Shown here one piece after another: positions 17,852-25,955 of a DNA stretch of 29,362 nt (position 1 is its first letter; each line of letters starts with the position of its first letter). The translations under genes and the position numbers were made by a program. Where the stretch lies: positions 1-29,362 of the forward strand of contig JADKJW010000019.1 in the NCBI GenBank assembly GCA_016720835.1. The letters run 5' to 3'. The notes under the pieces were generated by a model. That model was not told the DNA's origin and searched no databases. It was given only the letters and a program-made list of their open reading frames with translations. Origin of the DNA: Ignavibacteria bacterium. Its GTDB lineage: Bacteria; Bacteroidota; Ignavibacteria; SZUA-365.

Positions 17852-18709
17852 ATGACCTGCTTCTTCGTCTCCGATCTGCACGGACGGCGCTCCCGCTACG
17901 AGGCGCTGTTCGGTGCCATTGCATCGGAACGGCCCGATCGCGTCTTCATCGGCGGCGACCTCTTTGCGGGAGGACTGCGCCTCTCGAAGGACGCCGGCGC
18001 GCGCGGGGACTTCGTCCAGGACTTTCTCGCGAAGAAACTCCGCGGCCTCCGCGACACACTCCGCGCGGCGTATCCGCGCATCTTCGTCATCGCGGGGAAC
18101 GACGACCCGCGCAGCCTCGAGCCCGACATCCGCGCGCTGGAAGCGGCGGAAATGTGGACCTACGCGCACGGCAGCATCATCAGCGACGGCGAATACCTCG
18201 TCGCGGGGTACTCGTACGTTCCGCCGTCGCCCTTCCGTCTCAAGGACTGGGAGCGGTACGACGTGTCCCGCTTCGTCGATCCCGGGTGCACGGCTCCGGA
18301 GGAAGGCAGCCACTCGGTGCCGGTGGACGCATCCGTGCTCCGCTATCGCACCATCAAGGACGATCTCGAGGACATGTTCGCCGATGCGGATCTCGGGAAT
18401 GCGTTGCTGCTCTTCCACGCGCCGCCGCACCGCAGCGCGCTCGACCGCGCCGCGCTCGACGGCGTCATGGTGGATCATGCGCCGGTGGACGTGCACGTGG
18501 GCAGCATCGCGATACGGCGCTTCATCGAGCGGCGCCGGCCCCTCGTCACCATGCACGGGCATATCCATGAATCGGTCCGCCTGACGGGCGCGTGGCGCGA
18601 GCGCCTGGGCGGCACGCAGCTCTTCGGCGCCGCGCACGACGGCCCCGCGCTCGCGCTCGTGCGCTTCGATCCGTCGCGGCTTGACGCCGCGGACCGTCGC
18701 CTGCTTTGA
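17852..18709 (+). CDS. Calcineurin-like metallophosphoesterase
   Basis: This is a 285-residue cytoplasmic phosphoesterase of the calcineurin superfamily. The metal-binding motifs are all visible in order: SDLHG (residues 7-11), GGD in FIGGDLF, GND in AGNDDP, a histidine in LLFHAPPH, and GHIHES near the C-terminus. Such enzymes hydrolyse phosphomono- or diesters; the substrate is unknown. It starts 21 bases after the beta-barrel gene and probably shares its transcript, though the Shine-Dalgarno is weak. It converges with the large gene on the other strand, with only 10 bases between the stops. Confidence 0.9.
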   Translation: MTCFFVSDLHGRRSRYEALFGAIASERPDRVFIGGDLFAGGLRLSKDAGARGDFVQDFLAKKLRGLRDTLRAAYPRIFVIAGNDDPRSLEPDIRALEAAEMWTYAHGSIISDGEYLVAGYSYVPPSPFRLKDWERYDVSRFVDPGCTAPEEGSHSVPVDASVLRYRTIKDDLEDMFADADLGNALLLFHAPPHRSALDRAALDGVMVDHAPVDVHVGSIAIRRFIERRRPLVTMHGHIHESVRLTGAWRERLGGTQLFGAAHDGPALALVRFDPSRLDAADRRLL

Positions 18710-18719
18710 GCGCCGTCGT

Positions 18720-21700
18720 CTACGAGCGCAGCGGAAGCAGGCGCGCTGCGTCGGTCACCGCGCCGATCTTGGACGCGAAACTCGTTTTCGCCTCGATGTC
18801 CGCGTCCGTCACGAAGTGCACGTCGAGCAGGCTGTCGGAACGCGTGCCGCTGCGGAGGAAGTTCATCTCCGCGAGGCAGAGGCTCCAGCCGCGCAGCCAG
18901 GTCTCCAGTTCCGCGCGCTGCTCCGCGCTCGCGTCGACGTGCAGGAGCAGGTCGATGTCGCTGCCCGCTCCCGCCGTCCCGTTCTTCGTGCTCCCGAACA
19001 CGTAGAGCGCCTTGACGCCGTGGCGCTTCGCGTCGAGGTGCCAGGCGATGCGCTCCGCCATGCGCAGCCGCCACATCCAGTGGTCATCCGGCTCGTGGTC
19101 CAGCGCCTCCTCTTCCTCGATCAGCTTCGCGGCGCCCGTGCGGGGATGCGCGAGGTAGGCGACGGCCTCCTCATGATCGGCATTCATCAGCACGCGGAGA
19201 ATCAACCCGTCGGTGCAGCCGGGCACGTCGATGACGCGGATGCAATCCGCGAGCGCCGCGTACTCGGGGAGAATATCGGGCAGAATGTTGGTCATGCGCT
19301 GCAGGAAGCCGTCGTTGAAGATCACGCCCGCGTCGTCGGGGTACAGCGGCAGGTAGCGGATGGAGGCTTCCACGAGGTCCTGGAAGAAGTGCGTGCCGAA
19401 GGAGAGATCCGGAACGTAGTTGCCCTTCTTGCGCGCCACTTCGATCAGCATCGCGGTATTGTTGATGTCGGAATACGTGACGGGCACGCCGAGCTTGATG
19501 TCGCCGCGGCTGCCCCAGCGGCCGGGTCCCATGAGGATGAACTGGCGCTTGGGCAGCAGCTTGTTGAGGCGGCCGATGGCGCGGCCCACGGTGAGCAGGT
19601 CCTCGCGCTCGGGCAGCGCGGAGTAGCGGTCCGGATCCACGTACACCACATGGGTGATGTCGGGCACGGCGCCGTTGGAGATGTACCGGTTGGCGGTGAA
19701 GATTTTCCGGTGGTTCGAGATGTCGCGCGGAATCGCGGCCGGCGCGCTGTTGCGCGTGAAGCTCTGCGGGCGGCACTGCAGCAGGTACAGGTGCTGGCCG
19801 TCGCAGGCGAACTCGATGTCCACCGGCGTCTCGAGCTTCTCCTGCAGCAGGCGCAGGATGGCGTGGATCTGCTTGACGAAGGGCGTGGTGGTGACCAGCC
19901 CGTCGAAGGTGACGGCCATTTCCGCGCGCTCGAAATCGATGTTGATGCCGACGGGCGGACGCATGTGGTCGTGCTCGAAGATCGACACGATCCGGTGCAC
20001 CAGCGGATAGTCCTGCCCGTGCTCGCGCAGCAGGTCGGCCACTTCGATGGTCTCGAAGGTCTGCGTCTCGAGATTGATGACGTCGATGCGCTTGGGCGAG
20101 TAGCGGAGCATCTCGTCCGGAGACACGTTGACGCGCAGATTGGGCTGCCCGGGCGCGGTGAGGATGGGGAAGTCGTCGCTGACGCGGTCCACCGCCCGCG
20201 TGCCGAGGCCGGGCACCATGCGGATGAGACCGTCCTCGCGTTTGATGCGCGGCGACCAGCGGAACTCGTTGTTGCTGAAGGCCACGCCCGCGAACGCGGA
20301 GAAGAAGTACTTGCCGACGCGCGTGCCGACCACTTCCTGGATCATGATGCCCATTTCCTCGTGGAAGTCCAGCAGGCCGCGCTCGGCGCGGTACTCGATG
20401 GGGTCGGGTCCGAAGATGGAGGCGTACACCTCGGTGATGGCGTCCATCAGCGCCGCGAGCCGTTCGCTTTTCGTGCCGGTGTTGGCGAGGAAGAGGCTCT
20501 TGTACTTGCCGGAGAAGGCCGCGCTCATGCTGTCCTCCAGCAGGCTGGAGCTGCGCACGATGATGGGCGTGTCGCCCAGGTCGTCGAGCGCCATCGAGAG
20601 GCCCTTGATGATCTCGGGCGAGAGGTAGGAGTTCTTGAACACCTGCACAAGATGCGGGTACTCGTCGCGCACCTGGTCCAGCTCGAGGTACTTCTGGTTG
20701 AAGACCTCCTCGAGGTTGTTGTAGTGGATGAAGTTCAGGATGCCGTCGGAAATCACGTACCAGGTTTTCGGCACCTTGATGTTCGCGAACAGCTCGTTCT
20801 GCAGGGCGCCGCGGCGGAGGATGCGCGCGGCGAGGAAGAGGCCGGCGCTCTTGCCGCCCAGCTTGCCGTGGCTCTTCTGATGGTAGACGATGCAGCGCAG
20901 CAGCTCGTTGAAGTCGCGCACCTCGATGTACTTCTTCGCGATGTTGATGAAGGGCAGCTGATCGTTGAAGAAGCGGCGGATGAGCGAGACGCGCAGCACC
21001 TTGTCGGTGGACGGCGTGAGGTCCAGCCCCCCGGGGAAGAGGTGATGGAAGCGGCCGAGCGCGTCGGCGATTTCGGAGACGGAGGTGTCGAGGCTCTCGG
21101 CCACGTTGACGAGGAAGGAGGCCTTGTCGTCCTTGATCCACTTCTGGATGCTGAGCAGGATCTCGGCGTCGCTCAGGTACTTGGCGGCGATGACGAAGAT
21201 CTCGTCGGTGGTGATGATGAAGTTGTGCAGTTCCTCGCGCTGCTGTGGGCGGTTGGTGCCGAACTGCTGCACCGTCTCCTCCACCTTCAGCTCGCCGATG
21301 TTGAAGCTCTGCAGCAGCAGGGTGGCTTCCTTGATGCCGATGCGGCAGAGGTGGTTGAGCATCTTGCGGGAGATGCGCGTGTACAGGCTCTGGTCCGTGC
21401 GGCGCAGCACGCCGAGGAGGATCATCCACTCGCTGCGCTGGTTCTCGGCGATTTCCTGCCGGTACGATTCCCACTCGGAGAACATGTTGCGCAGGCGCTG
21501 ATGCATGAGGTGATGCCCCACGCGGTCGGCGATGGTGTCGAGCAGCTTCCGCTCCTCCTTGAGAAAGGGGCCCTCGTCGGCGGACGGCACTTCCAGCAGG
21601 TAGTACACCTCTATCGTGCCCTCGGCTCTGTCCTGCACCACGAGGTCCGTCTGCAGCATCCAGCGCGTCTCCTGGAAGCCCGATCCGGCGTAGGTTTCGT

Positions 21701-21902
21701 CGCCGTAGCGCACCTTCACGCGGCAGATGTCCGGGTATTGCCAGCCCGTGGGGATGGCCTCCGCGATGCCGGTGAACAGCTCCTCGAGCGACAGCTCGGG
21801 CATGGCCAGCAGTTCTTCCACGCGGTACAGGCAGTTGAGTTCCTTGGCGCGTTCGCTGAACGCGCTCAGCATGCGATGAATATCGCGCTCGGGGAGTTTC
21901 AT
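18720..21902 (-). CDS. PEP-synthase-like ATP-grasp domain protein fused to a nucleotidyltransferase
   Basis: This 1060-residue multidomain protein probably acts in the cytoplasm. The N-terminal 150 residues look GAF-like, followed by a helical region. From about residue 344 (HGKLGGKSAGL) to 711 (HLYLLQCRPQ) lies a PPDK_N/PEP-synthase ATP-binding domain with the usual VRSSSLLEDS and AFSGKYKS blocks. No swivelling phosphohistidine motif (TxGGxxxHAA type) and no PEP-binding barrel follow, so it cannot be an ordinary PEP synthase. Near residue 967 a nucleotidyltransferase core appears: FGSTKNGTAGAGSDIDLLLH with the DxD aspartates. The start is the ATG at 21902 (MKLPERDI), preferred over an upstream frame extension. 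It may be a signalling or nucleotide-transfer enzyme; the substrate is unknown. Confidence 0.85.
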   Translation of the reverse strand: MKLPERDIHRMLSAFSERAKELNCLYRVEELLAMPELSLEELFTGIAEAIPTGWQYPDICRVKVRYGDETYAGSGFQETRWMLQTDLVVQDRAEGTIEVYYLLEVPSADEGPFLKEERKLLDTIADRVGHHLMHQRLRNMFSEWESYRQEIAENQRSEWMILLGVLRRTDQSLYTRISRKMLNHLCRIGIKEATLLLQSFNIGELKVEETVQQFGTNRPQQREELHNFIITTDEIFVIAAKYLSDAEILLSIQKWIKDDKASFLVNVAESLDTSVSEIADALGRFHHLFPGGLDLTPSTDKVLRVSLIRRFFNDQLPFINIAKKYIEVRDFNELLRCIVYHQKSHGKLGGKSAGLFLAARILRRGALQNELFANIKVPKTWYVISDGILNFIHYNNLEEVFNQKYLELDQVRDEYPHLVQVFKNSYLSPEIIKGLSMALDDLGDTPIIVRSSSLLEDSMSAAFSGKYKSLFLANTGTKSERLAALMDAITEVYASIFGPDPIEYRAERGLLDFHEEMGIMIQEVVGTRVGKYFFSAFAGVAFSNNEFRWSPRIKREDGLIRMVPGLGTRAVDRVSDDFPILTAPGQPNLRVNVSPDEMLRYSPKRIDVINLETQTFETIEVADLLREHGQDYPLVHRIVSIFEHDHMRPPVGINIDFERAEMAVTFDGLVTTTPFVKQIHAILRLLQEKLETPVDIEFACDGQHLYLLQCRPQSFTRNSAPAAIPRDISNHRKIFTANRYISNGAVPDITHVVYVDPDRYSALPEREDLLTVGRAIGRLNKLLPKRQFILMGPGRWGSRGDIKLGVPVTYSDINNTAMLIEVARKKGNYVPDLSFGTHFFQDLVEASIRYLPLYPDDAGVIFNDGFLQRMTNILPDILPEYAALADCIRVIDVPGCTDGLILRVLMNADHEEAVAYLAHPRTGAAKLIEEEEALDHEPDDHWMWRLRMAERIAWHLDAKRHGVKALYVFGSTKNGTAGAGSDIDLLLHVDASAEQRAELETWLRGWSLCLAEMNFLRSGTRSDSLLDVHFVTDADIEAKTSFASKIGAVTDAARLLPLRS

Positions 21903-22026
21903 GCCCGAAAATACGAGATTCCGTCTCGGAAACGAACAAAGGAGAAACACCCGGTGGGCGGACATTCCTGTCCGCCATCTTCCTTCTTTGTGAAAATTGT
22001 CTTTGAATAATGAAGCCTGAATGCAA

Positions 22027-22056
22027 AACGCCGCCCTGTCTGCACAGGACGGCGTT
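22027..22056 (-). terminator. Intrinsic terminator downstream of the beta-barrel gene
   Basis: The stem pairs AACGCCG with CGGCGTT and CCTGT with ACAGG around one mismatch and closes a four-base loop. On the minus strand the hairpin is followed by TTTTGC, so it would stop transcription from the beta-barrel gene that ends at 22086 before it enters the large fusion gene. Confidence 0.7.
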
Positions 22057-22085
22057 CCGCGGGAAACGGGAAATGCGGGGGAATG

Positions 22086-22611
22086 TCAGAAGTAGAAGCA
22101 GGCGCCCACCGCCGCGGTGAAGAGGCCGAGCGTCGTGTGCTTCGTGTCGGCGCTCACCGTGCCCACCGTGGTCGTCACCGTGCGCATGTCCACGCCGAAG
22201 CCCACATGACTGAACACACCGAAGTTCTTCACCACCCAGGCCTGGCCGCCCAACACGACGGAGAAGCCGATGGTCTTGTCGTCCTCGTTGGGCGAAGCGT
22301 AGTTCACCATGGCGCCGAGATAGGGCGCCACGTCGCCCGCATGCAGGAAGTAGCGCAGGCCGAGGCCGAAGCTCATGGACGTGACTGCATCGGGATCGGG
22401 CGTCGGATCGGGATTGTCCACGCTGTGGCTCATGAAGCCCACAAGCAGGGCGAAGTCCAGATTGTTGCTGGCCGCGTACACGCAGGCTGCGCGGCGTCGT
22501 TTGCCGCCGGCAAACGAGGCGCCGATGCCCGAAGGAGCCGCCCTTGAGCTGGGCGTTGGCGCTGGCGATGGTCAGGAGGCCGAAAGCGGCGACGATCAGA
22601 ATCTTCTTCAT
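22086..22611 (-). pseudogene. Small outer-membrane beta-barrel protein, frameshifted
   Basis: The gene opens with a strong Shine-Dalgarno (GGAGG shortly before the ATG at 22611) and a clean signal peptide, MKKILIVAAFGLLTIASANA. After GGSFG the reading frame is lost. Removing one G from the GGG at 22528-22530 gives SFGIGASFAGG and joins the frame that encodes YAASNNLDFALLVGFM, then strands such as SFGLGLRYFLHAGDV, and a C-terminal phenylalanine (GACFYF), typical of outer-membrane proteins. The repaired product is about 174 residues. A candidate Bacteroidota-type -10 element (TATTTTCG on the minus strand, 22680-22687) precedes it. A single-base sequencing insertion or a true frameshift would both explain the break. 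Confidence 0.8.
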
Positions 22612-22679
22612 ACATTCCTCCAAAGAGTAAGTGGATGATGGGGATTACGCGAAGTTGCGGATGTACAGGATTGGTACCG

Positions 22680-22687
22680 CGAAAATA
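22680..22687 (-). promoter_or_regulatory. Candidate -10 element for the beta-barrel gene
   Basis: The minus strand reads TATTTTCG, seven of eight matches to TAnnTTTG, about 70 bases before the start codon. A TTG lies about 21 bases further upstream at the position of the -33 motif. Confidence 0.35.
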
Positions 22688-22735
22688 CCCTTGCATGCAT
22701 CCAAATATCAAGTCTTCCGGCCGTATTCTCGAAAT

Positions 22736-22766
22736 TTTGTTTTTCCGGCCCGGACTCGTACCTTTG
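22736..22766 (+). promoter_or_regulatory. Bacteroidota-type promoter of the tRNA-Ser gene
   Basis: TTTG at 22736-22739, a 19-base spacer and TACCTTTG at 22759-22766 match the Bacteroidota housekeeping consensus TTTG-N19/20-TAnnTTTG exactly. The site lies about 40 bases before the mature tRNA, which fits a short leader. Confidence 0.65.
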
Positions 22767-22805
22767 TCAACTGTCCGGGCCATGCATCGGGCGGGCATTC
22801 CAACC

Positions 22806-22892
22806 GGAGAGGTGGCAGAGTGGTTGAATGCGGCGGTCTCGAAAACCGTTATACCCGTAAGGGTATCGAGAGTTCGAATCTCTCCCTCTCCG
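22806..22892 (+). tRNA. tRNA-Ser, anticodon CGA
   Basis: The 87-base gene folds as a class II tRNA. The acceptor arms GGAGAGG and CCTCTCC pair perfectly, with G as discriminator. The anticodon stem pairs GCGGT with ACCGT around the loop CTCGAAA, giving anticodon CGA, which reads UCG. A long variable arm (TACCC-gtaa-GGGTA) is diagnostic of serine. The T arm is GAGAG-TTCGAAT-CTCTC. CCA is not encoded. Its 3' end is the apparent integration site of the element to the right. Confidence 0.96.
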
Positions 22893-22903
22893 CGAAGTAC
22901 TCC

Positions 22904-22935
22904 AAATGGCGAAAATCACACGGTTTTCGCCATTT
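22904..22935 (+). terminator. Hairpin terminator after tRNA-Ser
   Basis: A perfect 12-base-pair inverted repeat (AAATGGCGAAAA and TTTTCGCCATTT) encloses an eight-base loop and starts 12 bases after the tRNA. A/T flanks on both sides would let it work in both directions, so it may also affect the recombinase transcript. Confidence 0.7.
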
Positions 22936-24148
22936 CTTATGCTCTGGAGACGGTATAAACCGCCTGTTCTGAACCCATCCATGTACTTTTTCTGTACTTC
23001 TATTTCAAATTTGAAATAAAAATGGCCACCGATTGAGAGTGGCCTCGTGTTGGAGCAACGATCAGTCCAGAGATCGTCCAGCATCGAAACTTCCGCCGAC
23101 ATGTGATCGCTCTTGTTGTGCGCATAAACATCGTCCGTTTCACGAATGCTTGCGTGTCCTAAAAGTTCCTTGATGGATTCCAACGGTTGCCTACGCTGTA
23201 CGAGGTGTGTCGCGAAGGTGTGGCGGAACTTATGCAGGAAGGCGCGTGAAGTTATCCCCGCGCGTTCGGCGATCTTCTTGCAGACGTGCAGCAGGGAACG
23301 TTCGCGCATGATGCGACCGGTCGGGGAACAAAATACGTACGTGGCAGATTTAGGATTCGCACGAATCTGGGTGATGATTATGACGAGACTCTTGTTCAGC
23401 GGAATCTTCCGTTCGGCGTTATGCGTCTTCGTCTTGAAAGAGCCCTTCGATCTTACGTGTACGTGCTTCGTGCGGAGATCAATGTCTTCCCATGTCAGGT
23501 TCGCCATCTCCGCGAAACGCATGCCCGTGTACAGGAGTCCATAGAACGCGTTGCGATATGCCTCGTGCATCGGCTGATTGAAGAACGCCTTCAACTCCTC
23601 CTTAGTATAATACTCCGGGCTCTTTTTCTCGACGCGAAGGTTTTTCACGTGTAGAAATGGATTCCTGTCGATATGCCGCTTCGCGACTTCGTTCGTGAAG
23701 ATCGCCTTGATCGTCTGAAGGAAAAGATTCACCGTCTTCGCCTTCGGTGCGAGTATGCGCTTGGTGTTGCCCTTCGGATCGACTTTCTCCCGCACCAGCT
23801 CATCATGCAGCCATGTCGCGTGGTCTGGCGAAAACTCATCGACGTAGGTGACTCCCGCACGCATCGCAGAAGATTCGAAGTTGATGGAGAATGGACCGGT
23901 AGCGTTTGATTGAGCTGGCACGTAGAGATTTCTTGCTTGTCTCGAAATCCGTGATCGCCTGTTCCATCAGATACCGTTCCTTCTTTAGGCCCGTGCGCAC
24001 GAGCTTCGCCTCGTACTTCTCCTTGCGGATCTGCGCTTCGAATGCAACCGCGTCCCGGCGCTTGTCGAAAATCCTCCGGGCGCGGGTTCCGTTCGGGCGG
24101 ACCACATCGACCTGGTACCTGTCGTCTTCAAGTTTCCTGATTGCCATT

Positions 24149-24457
24149 TTATGTGACTCCTGTTGTAAGAATGCGTGCGAGTTCGTGAATTGGAATGAGG
24201 CGACGCCTGCCGAACTGGATCGATACGATATGGCCCTCGGCAACTCGTCAGCGCACTGTCTCATAGTCCACGCCCAGCATAGCGGCCACATCCTCCGGGG
24301 AAAACGATATGCGATCCGGGAAACGCTCTACGAGATGCGCCAGCATGTCGACGGGCGCTGCGGGTTCGACCGATCCAAACGGCTCAAGCTCCTTTGCGCG
24401 CACGGGAAGCATGCTTGCGCTAGGAGGCTTGAAACCGCTGAGATCGATCTTCTTCAT
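24149..24457 (-). pseudogene. Excisionase-like HTH protein, interrupted by an in-frame TGA
   Basis: From the ATG at 24457 (MKKIDLSGFKPPSAS) the frame encodes a small protein ending in a helix-turn-helix of the excisionase/HTH_17 type: FSPEDVAAMLGVDYETVR, stop, then RVAEGHIVSIQFGRRRLIPI and HELARIL in the same frame to a TAA at 24149. The stop codon (TGA at 24248-24250) lies where the family usually has arginine or another polar residue, so a C-to-T change from CGA would explain it. Without it the protein has 102 residues. The gene ends two bases before the recombinase ATG, so the two form an operon, the usual place of a recombination directionality factor. TGA serves as an ordinary stop elsewhere here, so recoding is unlikely. 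Confidence 0.7.
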
Positions 24458-24480
24458 GTTCTTATCCCGAAAAATCCGGA

Positions 24481-24690
24481 TTACCGGATATATCCCCAGT
24501 TGACGGTGTTGCATGCGGCGTACCCACAATCGATTTCCTTCTGATCGACCATTTTCATGCGCGCGGCACGGAGCGGTTGATTCACGTCCCATCCTTCGCA
24601 CGCTGGCATTTCAACACGGACTGGAAGAGCACCATTGATGTCCTCTCCACTTTTGATCGCGAGATCCGGCCAGTGCGCATCGTGGCGCCA
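24481..24690 (-). CDS. Small hypothetical ORF, start unclear
   Basis: A minus-strand frame ending in TAA at 24481-24483 has a protein-like composition (VKVTSWRHDAHWPDLAIKSG; ALPVRVEMPACEGWDVNQPL; DQKEIDCGYAACNTVNWGYI) with three cysteines. It lies between the radical SAM gene and the HTH gene on their strand, with 23 bases to the latter. No ATG, GTG or TTG opens it upstream; an ATG at about 24693 in another frame would join it if one base were missing, in line with the other indels here. The first in-frame ATG gives only about 40 residues. No family is recognised. Confidence 0.35.
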   Translation of the reverse strand, partial: WRHDAHWPDLAIKSGEDINGALPVRVEMPACEGWDVNQPLRAARMKMVDQKEIDCGYAACNTVNWGYIR

Positions 24691-24737
24691 ACTAGTGACT
24701 TTGACCTTGTCATTGAGCGATCGGTGTATGACAGATT

Positions 24738-25472
24738 TCAGAACTCCGGCCAGTCGAAGTAGTTAAGGCCTCTTTCCTTGAACGCCCGCGCGCCGTGTGC
24801 GAAGGTCAGATCACGAAGTACGTTTGCGTCGTGTCGGTCACCAACAAACGGGATCGCCATCGTACGAACGAAGATTCCAGCATCGGACAAAGTTCGAATC
24901 GTATCGAGTCGTTTCTGAATCGAGGGCGTAAAGAATTCGAAGCTTCGCATGAATGCATCGCTATCGTCCATGATCGAAAATTCCAACTGCACCATGTGCT
25001 GCATGCGGGTAAGCACTGGCAGGTGGAAAAGGACGCGATGCGATTTCGTGATAAGGTGGATCATCCACTTGTTCCCGTTGTTCCAGTGCTTCTCGAAAAT
25101 CTCGAGACCTGGCTCAAAGCACATCGGGCACCGCGCGGGCCTTGATCGCGCGGATGAGTTCCGGGGTGAAATATTCAGTCGCCTCGCATATCTGGATGCG
25201 CTTGAGATGCTGCGGCAGGTCCGATAAACTTGTCAAGCGTCTGTCGATCGCAGCGGGCGCACCGGTCTTCACCACGATATTTTCGAAGAACTGCTTCCGC
25301 ATTCCGGTCGCGCCTTTGCGACGAAGATCGGAGAGTAGCAGTATTTGCACCCGAACGTGCAGCCGATGGTCGGATTGAACGTGAAAGGGAAATCATACTG
25401 GCCGATCGGATACTGGGAATTGAGCGGCTTGCTGCTTGTGGATCGCTGAATGATGGAGATGTTACGTTTCAT
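24738..25472 (-). pseudogene. Radical SAM protein of the SPL (spore photoproduct lyase-like) family, two frameshifts
   Basis: Three frames join into one protein of about 244 residues. The N-terminal NPTIGCTFGCKYCYS holds the CxxxCxxC cysteines that bind the catalytic [4Fe-4S] cluster. Later family blocks are MIHLITKSHRVLFHLP, VQLEFSIMDDSDAF, the TPSIQKRLDTIRTLSDAGI segment and a C-terminal GLNYFDWPEF. SPL-family enzymes use S-adenosylmethionine radicals; the founding member repairs UV photoproducts, but most relatives have unknown substrates. A missing base near 25303-25308 and an extra base in the CCC at 25126-25128 break the frame; repairing the second gives AVPMCFEPGLEIF. The ATG at 25472 lacks a clear Shine-Dalgarno. 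Neighbours are element genes on the same strand. Confidence 0.8.
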
Positions 25473-25558
25473 TGGACTGGTTGTTGGAGTGTTTGTTTGG
25501 GTAAAATCCCCAGCAGTCCACGCCCATGTGAGCGACGTGGACCGCCAGGTTCGAACGT

Positions 25559-25861
25559 CTACGCCGGCGGAAGCTTCTCTTGCTCGTCATCCTGCTCATC
25601 GCAGTTGCATTGATTGCGAGCGCAGCTTTCGCAGTATTCCGGATCGAGCAAAACAACCGGAATCAGTGTCGTACCATCGACGACGCAGGAGGGAACCGAA
25701 CCGGCTTCGATACCTTCGTAAAAGTGCTCTTCGCACATGTTGAAGTAGGGAAGCGCGTTCTTCGGAACCAGCAGTTCCACGGTGACTTCGTGTGACTCAA
25801 GAACGTGCAAAATGTTCTTACCAAGGTTGAGGTTGTATACCTCGATTTTCTCTTGTTCCAT
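25559..25861 (-). CDS. Hypothetical acidic protein with Cys-rich C-terminus
   Basis: This 100-residue protein has no family I recognise. The ATG at 25861 follows AGGA by a normal distance. The C-terminal third contains CESCARNQCNCDEQDDEQE, whose CxxC followed by CxC suggests a small metal-binding knuckle, and ends in an acidic tail. Another cysteine lies in MCEEHF. The first half is hydrophobic/charged mixed (VYNLNLGKNILHVLESHEVT), consistent with a compact beta-alpha fold. It precedes the radical SAM gene by 86 bases on the same strand, so the two may be co-transcribed; a functional link is only a possibility. Confidence 0.6.
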   Translation of the reverse strand: MEQEKIEVYNLNLGKNILHVLESHEVTVELLVPKNALPYFNMCEEHFYEGIEAGSVPSCVVDGTTLIPVVLLDPEYCESCARNQCNCDEQDDEQEKLPPA

Positions 25862-25917
25862 CTGAATATCCTATGAAAAGTTGATGAGAATCTGGAAAAA
25901 TGAAGCTGTGAAAATGT

Positions 25918-25940
25918 GGGCCGGTTTGGAGTCCCGGCCC
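25918..25940 (-). terminator. Terminator-like hairpin between two element genes
   Basis: A perfect seven-base-pair stem (GGGCCGG with CCGGCCC) closes a nine-base loop between the coiled-coil gene (ends 25956) and the Cys-rich gene (starts 25861). On the minus strand it is followed by ACATTTTCA, a weak T-rich stretch. It may only partly block read-through. Confidence 0.45.
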
Positions 25941-25955
25941 TCGTGGGTCGTCAGG

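Larger units (their letters stand above)
22767..24147 (-). pseudogene. int: Tyrosine recombinase (phage integrase), frameshifted
   Basis: This enzyme would integrate and excise the element at tRNA-Ser. The N-terminal part (from MAIRKLEDDRYQVDVV, ATG at 24147 after AGGAGT) has an arm-type and core-binding domain. The catalytic domain has Arg in TGMRFAEM, HxxR in HKFRHTFATHL, H in LLGHASIRE and the nucleophile in TDDVYAH. The frame breaks at about 23856-23863, where skipping one base rejoins IFCDA to AGVTYVDEF. There is no stop before the tRNA: the tail continues through 22893 and is read from the antisense of tRNA-Ser (RGRDSNSRYPYGYNGF) to a stop at 22767. The last roughly 45-90 residues are therefore probably not part of a normal integrase. 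Repaired length is up to 459. Confidence 0.88.

Noticed and set aside
18681..22010. A 1109-codon open frame on the plus strand, and a 1150-codon frame on the minus strand at 19171-22623
   Set aside because: Both overlap the PEP-synthase-like gene fully. Their translations are low-complexity (runs of V/A/D/H or R/P/H) with no motifs, as expected for alternate frames of GC-rich coding DNA.
24880..24905. Possible second attachment site because AGTTCGAATC recurs
   Set aside because: Only about ten bases match the tRNA T-loop and the acceptor part is absent, and the site lies within the radical SAM coding region.
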